8,478 bases of DNA from an uncultured Porphyromonadaceae bacterium (lineage in GTDB: Bacteria; Bacteroidota; Bacteroidia; Bacteroidales; Muribaculaceae): the NCBI GenBank assembly GCA_902475285.1, contig CABRZA010000108.1:1-8478 (forward strand), written 5' to 3'. The notes beneath the pieces were generated by a model. The model had not been told where the DNA came from and searched no databases. It worked only from the letters and a program-made list of their open reading frames with translations. The position numbers and the translations under genes were made by a program. How positions within the stretch are numbered: the stretch's first letter is position 1; the number at the start of each line of letters is the position of its first letter. This document shows positions 1 to 6,250 of this stretch, piece after piece.

Positions 1-22
1 GTCAGCTGGTTCTAATACGATG

Positions 23-49
23 TTACAAAATTACAAAGAATTTTACAAA
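23..49 (+). repeat. Three direct copies of TTACAAA
   Basis: TTACAAA occurs exactly at 23-29, 31-37 and 43-49, with start-to-start spacings of 8 and 12 bases. Read on the other strand the copies are TTTGTAA, and one of them overlaps the -7 box of the candidate leftward promoter. They could be binding sites for a regulator or only a by-product of AT-rich sequence; the 12-base spacing is close to one helical turn but the 8-base spacing is not. Confidence 0.5.
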
Positions 50-57
50 TCAGCAAA
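26..57 (-). promoter_or_regulatory. Candidate leftward Bacteroidota-type promoter
   Basis: On the minus strand there is a TTTG (positions 57-54), a 20-base spacer, and TAATTTTG (positions 33-26). This matches the Bacteroidota housekeeping promoter pattern of a -33 TTTG and a -7 TAnnTTTG separated by about 19-21 bases. It would start transcription near position 22 and read out of the window to the left, which would make the neighbouring gene divergent from the operon described here. The region is AT-rich, so a chance match is possible, and the target gene lies outside the window. Confidence 0.4.
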
Positions 58-65
58 TATTGCTG
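51..65. promoter_or_regulatory. Palindrome between the two candidate promoters
   Basis: CAGCAA (51-56) and TTGCTG (60-65) are perfect inverted arms around ATA. The symmetry continues after a three-base bulge (AAAT 47-50 with ATTT 69-72). The palindrome covers the TTTG of the candidate leftward promoter and lies about 45 bases upstream of the rightward -7 box, so it is well placed to be an operator. Because it is followed by a short T-run (70-74) it could instead be a weak terminator for a gene entering from the left. Neither role is proven. Confidence 0.4.
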
Positions 66-110
66 GTGATTTTTCATTGCGTTTCGGGGGGAAATTTTTG
101 GAAAATTGCG

Positions 111-118
111 TATATTTG
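111..118 (+). promoter_or_regulatory. Rightward -7 promoter element of the operon
   Basis: TATATTTG is an exact match to the Bacteroidota -7 element TAnnTTTG. Transcription would begin near 122, giving a very short leader of about 14 bases before the ATG at 136. A good -33 TTTG at the expected distance (around 86-91) is missing; TTTG at 97-100 is too close and the TTTC at 82-85 is slightly too far. The promoter may therefore be weak or activator-dependent, which would suit an inducible operon. No Shine-Dalgarno precedes the start codon. Confidence 0.6.
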
Positions 119-135
119 CAAAACCAATAAACTAC

Positions 136-1905
136 ATGGCAATGGAACAGACACACAACAATAAACTCGACCGCGTGCGTGTGCTCGCAGCGGCCATGGC
201 AAATCCCCTCAAAGCCGCCGGCATGGAAGAGCAGCTCGCAGCCCTGCGCGACCGCCTCGACCAGGAGACGGAGCGGCCGGTGACGGTGCTCGTCTGCGGC
301 GAGTTCAAGCGCGGCAAATCGACCTTCATCAACGCGCTCATTGGCCGCCGCCTGTGCCCCACCGACACCGACATCTGCACTTCGGTGTCGTCGATAATAA
401 GCTACGGCGAGACGCCGTCGGTGACGCGCTATTTCGGCGACCTCAACAATATCCAGAGCGAGGAAATATCCTTCGACGAGCTCGAAGACTACACCGTGGG
501 CACCGCCGACGAAATCGACAACACCATCTATGTCGACATCCGTCTGCCGCTCGAAAGCCTCAAAAAAGGCCTGACCGTAATCGACACCCCGGGTGTGGGC
601 GGCCTCGACCCTCGCCACGCCATGCTCACCAACTTCTTCCTGCCGCGGGCCGAGGTGGGCGTGTTCATGACCGACTGCAACGAGCCCCTCACCGAGGCCG
701 AGCTCGACTTCTTCAAAGACCGAGTGAAGCGCTACTGCCGCCGCTCGGTGGTGGTAATCAATAAGATAGACCTCAAAGGCGAGGGCGACGTGGCCGACAT
801 CACCGCCGATACCGCCGCCAAGCTCGCCGACCGCGCCGGCGTCACTCCCGACGAGGTGCAGTGCATACCCGTAAGCTCCGTGGCCGAGCTCAACCCCGGC
901 GTGGGCTACGGCGAGAGCAACTTCGGCGCCCTCCGCGCCGCCATCGACAGTCTTGCGCAGGCCGAGCGCGACGCCCGCACCGACCTCGTTGCCGCCGACC
1001 TCGTGGAGCTCATCACTCTCGCGCTCAACCCCCTGCAGGCGCAGCTCGAGCAGATAGAGGCGCCCAACCCCGAGCGCATCAACGAGCTCATGGCGCAGAA
1101 GGACGACTACGAGCGCCGACTGGTTGAGCTCAACAACCCCATGAGCCCCTTCCGCCTCTCCATAAAGCAGACCCTCAACAGCAAGCGCGAGGAGCTGCTG
1201 GCCTACCTCAACACGGCTTCAATCTCCCTGTCGTCGGGCGAGCTCACGGCGCTTCTCGAAAAAGCCCGCAGCATGGCCACCGACCGCGCCGGCGCATGGC
1301 TGGGCCGCAACATCAACGACAAGCTGGGCAACCTCTCGTCGGAAGTGTCGCTGCGCCTCAACGAGATGTTCGGCCAGATAGCCGCCATGCCGCAGTTCGG
1401 CGGCTCGCTCAACTACAAGGCTCCGCAGTACTCGGCGTCGGTGTCGACCCACGCGCCCGTCACCAAACTGCCCATGAACAAGCGCATAATGTCGGCCATG
1501 GGCGGCGCCGGCCTGGTGTCGATGGGCATCATGGGTGCCCTCAGCGTCGTTCCCGTCGTAGGCTGGATAGCCGCCGGCGTAGGCGTGGCCGTGGCCGCAG
1601 AGAACATGCAGCAGGCCCAGGAGAGCAACGTGGAGCAGCAGCTGCGCCAGATTTTCATCCCGCAGATCAACGCCGCAACCTCCAACCTGCGCCTCAACGT
1701 GGAGACGCGCTTCCAGGAGTTCGAGCAGGAATGGCTGCGCGTCCTCTCGGAGCGTATGCAGGCCTACCGCGACAGCTCGCAGGAGGCCCTGCGCAACATC
1801 CAGGAGGTGAAGCGCGACATGGCGCAGGCCACCACCAACCGCGTGGCCTTGCAGAACAAAATCAAACCCCTCGAGAAGGCCCTCGAGGAGCTCAACGAAA
1901 TCTGA
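136..1905 (+). CDS. Dynamin-like GTPase with membrane segment (DLP1)
   Basis: Large GTPase of the bacterial dynamin-like family, 589 residues from the chosen ATG. Visible GTPase motifs: a canonical P-loop GEFKRGKST (residues 55-63), a likely switch-I Thr near 82, DTPG (150-153) and NKID (209-212). Residues about 451-488 are strongly hydrophobic and rich in Gly/Ala, the usual position of the membrane-inserting paddle in bacterial dynamins. The last ~45 residues are a charged, coiled-coil-like helix. Family members bind and reshape membranes on GTP hydrolysis; known examples act in membrane repair, phage tolerance or vesicle release. An in-frame TTG at 106 lies before the -7 box and cannot be the start if that promoter is used; the ATG at 142 is a possible alternative. 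It is first of six genes and sits 7 bases before a second dynamin-like gene, the tandem arrangement common for bacterial dynamins. The exact cellular role is not known. Confidence 0.9.
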   Translation: MAMEQTHNNKLDRVRVLAAAMANPLKAAGMEEQLAALRDRLDQETERPVTVLVCGEFKRGKSTFINALIGRRLCPTDTDICTSVSSIISYGETPSVTRYFGDLNNIQSEEISFDELEDYTVGTADEIDNTIYVDIRLPLESLKKGLTVIDTPGVGGLDPRHAMLTNFFLPRAEVGVFMTDCNEPLTEAELDFFKDRVKRYCRRSVVVINKIDLKGEGDVADITADTAAKLADRAGVTPDEVQCIPVSSVAELNPGVGYGESNFGALRAAIDSLAQAERDARTDLVAADLVELITLALNPLQAQLEQIEAPNPERINELMAQKDDYERRLVELNNPMSPFRLSIKQTLNSKREELLAYLNTASISLSSGELTALLEKARSMATDRAGAWLGRNINDKLGNLSSEVSLRLNEMFGQIAAMPQFGGSLNYKAPQYSASVSTHAPVTKLPMNKRIMSAMGGAGLVSMGIMGALSVVPVVGWIAAGVGVAVAAENMQQAQESNVEQQLRQIFIPQINAATSNLRLNVETRFQEFEQEWLRVLSERMQAYRDSSQEALRNIQEVKRDMAQATTNRVALQNKIKPLEKALEELNEI

Positions 1906-1912
1906 CCCCGCG

Positions 1913-3472
1913 ATGGCCGCCGATCAGCAGCACGACATAGCCGCACGTCTGGCCGACCTCCGCGCCATGGTGCCCGAGCACGCCGAGTTCGTGCCTCTCG
2001 CCGAGGCCCTCGGGCGTGCCGCGGCCACCATCGAGCAGCCCATGCAGCTGGCCGTGATAGGCAAGATTAGCTCGTCGAAGTCGACGCTCGTCAACGCCGT
2101 CCTGGGCAAGGACGAACTCCTGCCCACGGGCCAGAAGGAGGTGACCTTCAACGTGTGCTGGCTCAAATACGGCGACCCGCAGGCCGACGTCGTAATCCAC
2201 CACAAGGACTCCACGCCGCCGCGCCGTGTGCCGCGCCGCGAGCTCGACGCCCTGGCTACCGTCGAGGGCGGCAACCTCGACAACATCAGCTACATAGAGA
2301 TTTTCGACGACGCCGAAATACTCCGCGACATCAACATCATCGACACCCCCGGCCTCGACGCCCTGCGCAAGAAGGACTCGCAGAACACCCTCGACTTCAT
2401 CCAGCGCGTGCACCCCGATGCCGTCATCATGCTCTTCACCAAGTCGATGCACGAGAGCGTGCTCGACATAGTGCGCGACTTCAACGGCGGCGAAACATCC
2501 TTCACGCCCCTCAACGCCATAGGCGTCCTCACCAAAATCGACGTGCTGTGGAAGGAGTCGGAGTGGCCCAGGCAGAAGAGCGCCCTCGAGCTCGGCGACA
2601 AGACCGTGCGCGGCCTCCAGCGCCGCAACGCCATGCTCTCGAAGACCCTCTTCGACATATACCCGGTGTCGGCGCTGATGTATCTCAACGCCTCGACGCT
2701 CGACGAGGCCGTATACCGCGACCTCCGCGCCGCCTGCGAGGCCGACGCCGATGCCCTGCGCCGCTCGCTGGTGGCCATGCCGCTCTTTCTCTCCACCGAC
2801 GGCCCCGGGCCCCTCACGCCGCAGCGCCGCAAGGAGATAGCCGACAAAATCGACCTCTACGGCGTGGCCGTGGCCGTCGATGCCTTCGCCGAGAACCCCG
2901 GCCTGAGCTTCGACGACCTACGCCGCCGCTACCTCGAGGCCAGCGGCGCCGAGCGTTTCAGCCGCACCCTCTACTCGCACTTCGGCCTCCGCGCGCGCCT
3001 CATCAAGATTGAGAGCGCCAGCCGCCACATAGCATCGGCGCTGCGCCGCGTGCGCGGCCGCGTGTCGATAAAGGCCCACGCCGACATCCTGGCGCAGATA
3101 GAGCAGCGAGTGGCCGACACTTTCAGCTCGCTGGCGCAGGAGCACCGCGAGTACGAGCTCCTCAACGCCATCTACAACCACGAGCTCGACCTCGACGACG
3201 ACACCGTGGCCGAGTGCTGCCGCCTCTTCGGCGAGCAAGGCAGTACGGCGCCGCAGCGTCTGGGCCTCCCCGACGGCACCGACACCGACACCCTCCTGGC
3301 CACCGCCCGCGCACGCGAGAAAGAGTGGCGCCGCGCCATGGCTCTCGAACCCGACCCCGCCGAGCGCCGGTGGATGGCCGTGTTGCTCGCCTCCTACGAG
3401 GCGCTGCGCTTCCGCATACAGCAGATGAAGTACGCCTACAACATGGCCAGCGCCTTCCTTTTCAACAAGTAA
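1913..3472 (+). CDS. Second dynamin-like GTPase, soluble, altered P-loop (DLP2)
   Basis: Predicted 519-residue GTPase of the dynamin-like superfamily. The G1 motif reads GKISSSKST (residues 50-58): the Gly that normally precedes the catalytic Lys is Ser55. The other motifs look intact: DTPG (144-147) and TKID (207-210). Residues from about 330 onward are predominantly charged and helix-like, consistent with a dynamin-type stalk. I see no membrane-spanning or paddle-like hydrophobic stretch, unlike its neighbour. In characterised bacterial pairs the two proteins assemble together and only one may insert into the membrane, so a hetero-oligomer with the upstream protein is a reasonable inference. 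The substitution in the P-loop suggests modified nucleotide binding or hydrolysis, not necessarily loss of it. The start is the first ATG after the upstream stop, with no Shine-Dalgarno; translation is probably coupled. Confidence 0.85.
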   Translation: MAADQQHDIAARLADLRAMVPEHAEFVPLAEALGRAAATIEQPMQLAVIGKISSSKSTLVNAVLGKDELLPTGQKEVTFNVCWLKYGDPQADVVIHHKDSTPPRRVPRRELDALATVEGGNLDNISYIEIFDDAEILRDINIIDTPGLDALRKKDSQNTLDFIQRVHPDAVIMLFTKSMHESVLDIVRDFNGGETSFTPLNAIGVLTKIDVLWKESEWPRQKSALELGDKTVRGLQRRNAMLSKTLFDIYPVSALMYLNASTLDEAVYRDLRAACEADADALRRSLVAMPLFLSTDGPGPLTPQRRKEIADKIDLYGVAVAVDAFAENPGLSFDDLRRRYLEASGAERFSRTLYSHFGLRARLIKIESASRHIASALRRVRGRVSIKAHADILAQIEQRVADTFSSLAQEHREYELLNAIYNHELDLDDDTVAECCRLFGEQGSTAPQRLGLPDGTDTDTLLATARAREKEWRRAMALEPDPAERRWMAVLLASYEALRFRIQQMKYAYNMASAFLFNK

Positions 3473-3478
3473 CCCCCT

Positions 3479-4882
3479 ATGGCAGAACAAGACAACTGGC
3501 TCGCCGTCGACTTCGGCACATGCAATACCGCCGCCGCCTTCCTGGTGGGCGGCGTGCCCCACACCGTGACCTACGGCAACACGCAGCTCTTCCCCACCGT
3601 GGCCTGCGTGCTCCCCGACGGGCAGATTCTGGTGTGCGGCAACGCCGAGGTGCAGCGCGACCGATATCCCGAATACTTCAAGCAGGAATTCAAGCTCGGC
3701 ATCGCCGACCCCGCCGACATCAACGGCCGCAACTACGAGGACATAGTGGCCGAAATCCTCACCTTCGTGCGCCACGCCGCCGAGCTCGACAACAACGGCA
3801 CGCCGCACTCGAAAGTCCTCCTGACGGTGCCAGCCGTCTACACCGCCACCGACAGCCGCAAGGAGGTGATGCGCCGTGCGGCCGAGAGGGCCGGATTTGT
3901 CGACGTGGAGTTCATGCCCGAGCCCCATGCCGCAGCCCTGCATTTCGCGTGGGTCAACGGCGCCACGCCCAAGAAGCTCACGCTGGTCTACGACCTCGGC
4001 GGAGGCACCTTCGACCCCGTGCTCGTCGACACCTCGGGCACCTCGCCGCGCATCCTCGGAGAGGGCGGCGTCGACTGCGGAGGCCAGTTCTTCGACGCCG
4101 ACATCTACCGCCACATCGCCGGCCTCATGCGCGAAGCCGGAAAGCCCCTCAAACGCACCGACCGCCTGGCCGACTACCGCGCGTGCCGCCAGCTCAAAGA
4201 GACGCTGTCGGTCGAGCCGCAGGCCACGCAGGTGATGAGCAACGGCGAGACCGTGACGCTCACGCGCGACACCTTCAACGAGCTCATCCGCCCGCGCCTG
4301 CGCCTCACCTTCGATGCCTGCGACCACGTGATAAGCACCGCCGGCCGCTCGTGGGCCGACGTGGGGCAGGTGCTCTTTGTGGGCGGCAGCACCGCCATAC
4401 CCCTCATAGGCGAGATGCTGGGCGCACACATGCGCTCGCACAACGCCGGCAGCGTGCGTGCCGTGCGCACACTCTCGGGCAGCCGGGGCAGCTACTCGCA
4501 CCTCTTCGCCACATGCCTGGGCGCCATCACATCGAAGATAGGCGCCGGTGCCGGCGGACCCGCGGCGGCTCTGCTGATGGGCACGCGCCGCTTTCCGCTC
4601 CACGACGGCCTGAACAGCTTCGGCCGCGCCGACGACTGCGACAACACCGTGGGCGGCGACCCCTCGATGAGCCGCCTGCACTTCACCGTCGAGGCCGAGC
4701 GCGGCGCCGACGGCATGTATGTCTACACCCTGCGCAGCCTCAGCCAAAGCTCGCCCACAATGCTCAACGGCACCGAAGCCCTCGACCCGCGCTTCGTGCC
4801 TTTTTGCCGCGACAGCGCAAAAATTCGTCACGGCGACGAAATAAAAGCGGGAAATTCCGTATTTATATTGGAAGCAGAATAA
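3479..4882 (+). CDS. Hsp70-type ATPase fused to FHA domain
   Basis: 467 residues. The N-terminal ~365 residues form an Hsp70/actin-fold ATPase: phosphate-1 motif DFGTCNT (11-17), an EPHAAAL segment (148-154) matching the EPTAAAL of DnaK, phosphate-2 DLGGGTFD (172-179) and adenosine motif VGGST (301-305). DnaK has about 640 residues; here the beta-sandwich substrate-binding domain and helical lid are absent. In their place is an FHA domain (about 370-467) with its diagnostic residues: FGR (381-383), SRLH (398-401) and NGT (430-432). FHA domains bind phosphothreonine peptides, so the protein probably docks on phosphorylated partners, plausibly those modified by the kinase encoded 12 bases downstream. 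It lacks a signal peptide and should be cytoplasmic. An ATP-dependent adaptor or scaffold role for the dynamin-like proteins is inference. Base composition becomes more AT-rich over the last ~20 codons. Confidence 0.9.
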   Translation: MAEQDNWLAVDFGTCNTAAAFLVGGVPHTVTYGNTQLFPTVACVLPDGQILVCGNAEVQRDRYPEYFKQEFKLGIADPADINGRNYEDIVAEILTFVRHAAELDNNGTPHSKVLLTVPAVYTATDSRKEVMRRAAERAGFVDVEFMPEPHAAALHFAWVNGATPKKLTLVYDLGGGTFDPVLVDTSGTSPRILGEGGVDCGGQFFDADIYRHIAGLMREAGKPLKRTDRLADYRACRQLKETLSVEPQATQVMSNGETVTLTRDTFNELIRPRLRLTFDACDHVISTAGRSWADVGQVLFVGGSTAIPLIGEMLGAHMRSHNAGSVRAVRTLSGSRGSYSHLFATCLGAITSKIGAGAGGPAAALLMGTRRFPLHDGLNSFGRADDCDNTVGGDPSMSRLHFTVEAERGADGMYVYTLRSLSQSSPTMLNGTEALDPRFVPFCRDSAKIRHGDEIKAGNSVFILEAE

Positions 4883-4894
4883 AACCGAACAGAT

Positions 4895-6241
4895 ATGGCT
4901 ATAAACATCAGAGGTTTCAATCTTGAGGAGCCGCCCTACGAGGGCGGCATGGCGCTGGTCTACAAAGGTACGAAGGGACACTTCCGCCGTGCCTTCAAGC
5001 TCCTGCGCCCCGACCGCGCGGCCAACAATCCCAAGCTTAGCCAGATGTTTCTGCAAGAGATACAGCTGCTCAGCGACCTCCGGCACCCCAACATCGTCGA
5101 CGTATACGACGCGTACCCCTTCACGATGCCCGACGGACACACCGTCACGGTGCTCGAGATGGAGTGGCTCGACGGCATGACCCTCGAGAAGCACGTGGCC
5201 GAGAACGGTGCCATGCCCGTCGACCGTGTGCGCGACATCGCACGCCAGGTAATCGCCGGCATGAAGCACGCCCACGCCAAGAACGTGCTTCACCTCGACC
5301 TCAAGCCCTCAAACCTCTTCCTCACCTCCGAGGGCACGGTGAAAATCATCGACTTCGGCATAGCCAAGGTGGTGGGCGCCAACGCCGACATCGTGGCCGG
5401 TGCCGCCAACGTGACCGTGGTGACCACATCGGGCGAGTCGGCCTTCGCCGGCACGCTGGCCTACGCCGCCCCCGAGCAGCGCCTCGGCGGAAAGCTCACC
5501 TTCGCCGCCGACATCTACTCCTTCGGCCAGACCCTCCACTACCTCCTCACCGGCACCACCGACCCCGACGCCCTGGTCGACGACGAGGTGTTCGGCCCAG
5601 TGGTGGACAAGTGCATCCTCCAGGCTCCCAAGCTGCGCTACGCCACTTTCGACGACGTGCTCGCTGCCATCGACGGCCACGCCGGCAAGGTGAAGTGCCC
5701 CAACGAGAGCTGCGGGCATATGGTCGACGCCGAGTATGCTTACTGCCCCTACTGCCGCACGCGCCTGGTAAAGCCCGAGCCGCCGAAGCAGCCCGAACGC
5801 CGCCGTCCCGACGGGCCAATGGACTGGAGCAAGGAGAAACTTTGCCCCCATTGCGGCAGCCGCACCTCGCGCGAGGAACGCATGTGCGAAATCTGCGGCA
5901 AGGACACCGCAGCAGCACCTGAAAGCAATTCTCAGAGCAAGCCGAGCTCTCCGAGCACTCCGAGTTCTCCGAGTTCTCCGAGCACTCCGAGTTCTCCGAG
6001 CACCTCTCAAACCTCCGATTGGGCCAGCACCAAGATATGCCCCCACTGCGGGCGCCGCACCGCACGCGCCGAGCGCATGTGCCAGCACTGCGGCAAGGAC
6101 ACCGTGATTCATCGCGAAGATTCCGTGCCCGAAAACGCCGCGCGCATACAGTGCCCACGCTGCCAGCGATACATCGACCTCCGAACCGACAACACCACCC
6201 GCTTCTGCCACTACTGCGGCCGTGAGGTGGTGAAGAAATAA
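4895..6241 (+). CDS. Ser/Thr protein kinase with four zinc ribbons
   Basis: 448 residues. The kinase domain (about 8-260) starts almost at the N-terminus with a reduced Gly loop (EGGMALVYKG, 16-25). Catalytic residues are present: Lys35, Glu55 in helix C, Asp135, Lys137 and Asn140 of HLDLKPSN, DFG (153-155), GT (186-187), APE (192-194) and Asp206. The HRD motif is HLD, so this is a non-RD kinase. The C-terminal half has four Cys4 zinc ribbons: C268/C273/C284/C287, C317/C320/C331/C334, C382/C385/C396/C399 and C420/C423/C438/C441. Ribbons two and three are clear duplicates, separated by a Ser/Pro/Thr linker (350-370) of seven three-residue units. No transmembrane segment is seen, unlike PASTA-type kinases, so it is probably cytoplasmic. 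It is flanked by an FHA protein and a PP2C phosphatase, its likely reader and eraser. Zinc ribbons may bind protein partners or nucleic acid, or sense metal or redox state; the target is unknown. Confidence 0.92.
   Translation: MAINIRGFNLEEPPYEGGMALVYKGTKGHFRRAFKLLRPDRAANNPKLSQMFLQEIQLLSDLRHPNIVDVYDAYPFTMPDGHTVTVLEMEWLDGMTLEKHVAENGAMPVDRVRDIARQVIAGMKHAHAKNVLHLDLKPSNLFLTSEGTVKIIDFGIAKVVGANADIVAGAANVTVVTTSGESAFAGTLAYAAPEQRLGGKLTFAADIYSFGQTLHYLLTGTTDPDALVDDEVFGPVVDKCILQAPKLRYATFDDVLAAIDGHAGKVKCPNESCGHMVDAEYAYCPYCRTRLVKPEPPKQPERRRPDGPMDWSKEKLCPHCGSRTSREERMCEICGKDTAAAPESNSQSKPSSPSTPSSPSSPSTPSSPSTSQTSDWASTKICPHCGRRTARAERMCQHCGKDTVIHREDSVPENAARIQCPRCQRYIDLRTDNTTRFCHYCGREVVKK
5822..5908 (+). repeat. 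Duplicated zinc-ribbon module, copy 1 (kinase gene)
   Basis: Codes for kinase residues 310-338, beginning with Asp-Trp and ending GKDT. Aligned without gaps to residues 375-403 it is identical at 20 of 29 positions by eye, including all four Cys, the CPHCG knuckle and ERMC. The two copies flank the Ser/Pro linker. This points to an internal duplication within the gene. Confidence 0.85.
5942..6004 (+). repeat. Seven 9-bp tandem repeats coding a Ser/Pro/Thr linker
   Basis: Seven in-frame 9-base units, each CCGAG followed by CTCT, CACT, TTCT or (in the last) CACC, encode PSS or PST triplets at kinase residues 350-370. Each unit is a whole number of codons, so gain or loss by slippage would lengthen or shorten the linker without breaking the frame. 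On the opposite strand the units read GAGAACTCG, GAGTGCTCG and GAGAGCTCG, the same family as the repeat in the phosphatase gene at 7127-7174. Confidence 0.9.
6017..6103 (+). repeat. Duplicated zinc-ribbon module, copy 2 (kinase gene)
   Basis: Second copy of the zinc-ribbon module, coding for kinase residues 375-403 (DW through GKDT). Similarity to the first copy is visible in DNA as well as protein, for example in the stretches coding for CPHCG and for CGKDT. It begins 13 bases after the end of the 9-bp tandem repeat. Confidence 0.85.
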
Positions 6242-6250
6242 CTCCTCACT

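Noticed and set aside
106..135. TTG start at 106 adding ten residues to DLP1
   Set aside because: The codon lies upstream of and the extension runs through the TATATTTG -7 element, so a transcript from that promoter would not contain it; ATG at 136 is preferred.
43..618. A 191-codon minus-strand open frame over the promoter and start of DLP1
   Set aside because: It overlaps the GTPase motifs of DLP1 antisense and shows no family features; a shadow frame.
3479..4882. Cell-shape or plasmid-segregation actin (MreB/ParM-like) instead of Hsp70
   Set aside because: DLGGGTFD, EPHAAAL and VGGST match the Hsp70 pattern, and the FHA fusion is not seen in those actin homologues to my knowledge.
4937..4951. 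Double glycine near the kinase N-terminus as a possible C39 peptidase cleavage site
   Set aside because: The GG (residues 17-18) is part of the kinase ATP-binding loop, and cutting there would destroy the enzyme; no leader-peptide pattern around it.
2918..5293. A 791-codon open frame on the minus strand
   Set aside because: It crosses three well-supported plus-strand genes, is low in recognisable motifs and rich in Val, Ala, Gly and His, typical of an antisense shadow in GC-rich sequence.
5942..6004. Tandem repeats considered as a CRISPR-like array
   Set aside because: Units are 9 bases, contiguous, in frame and without spacers.
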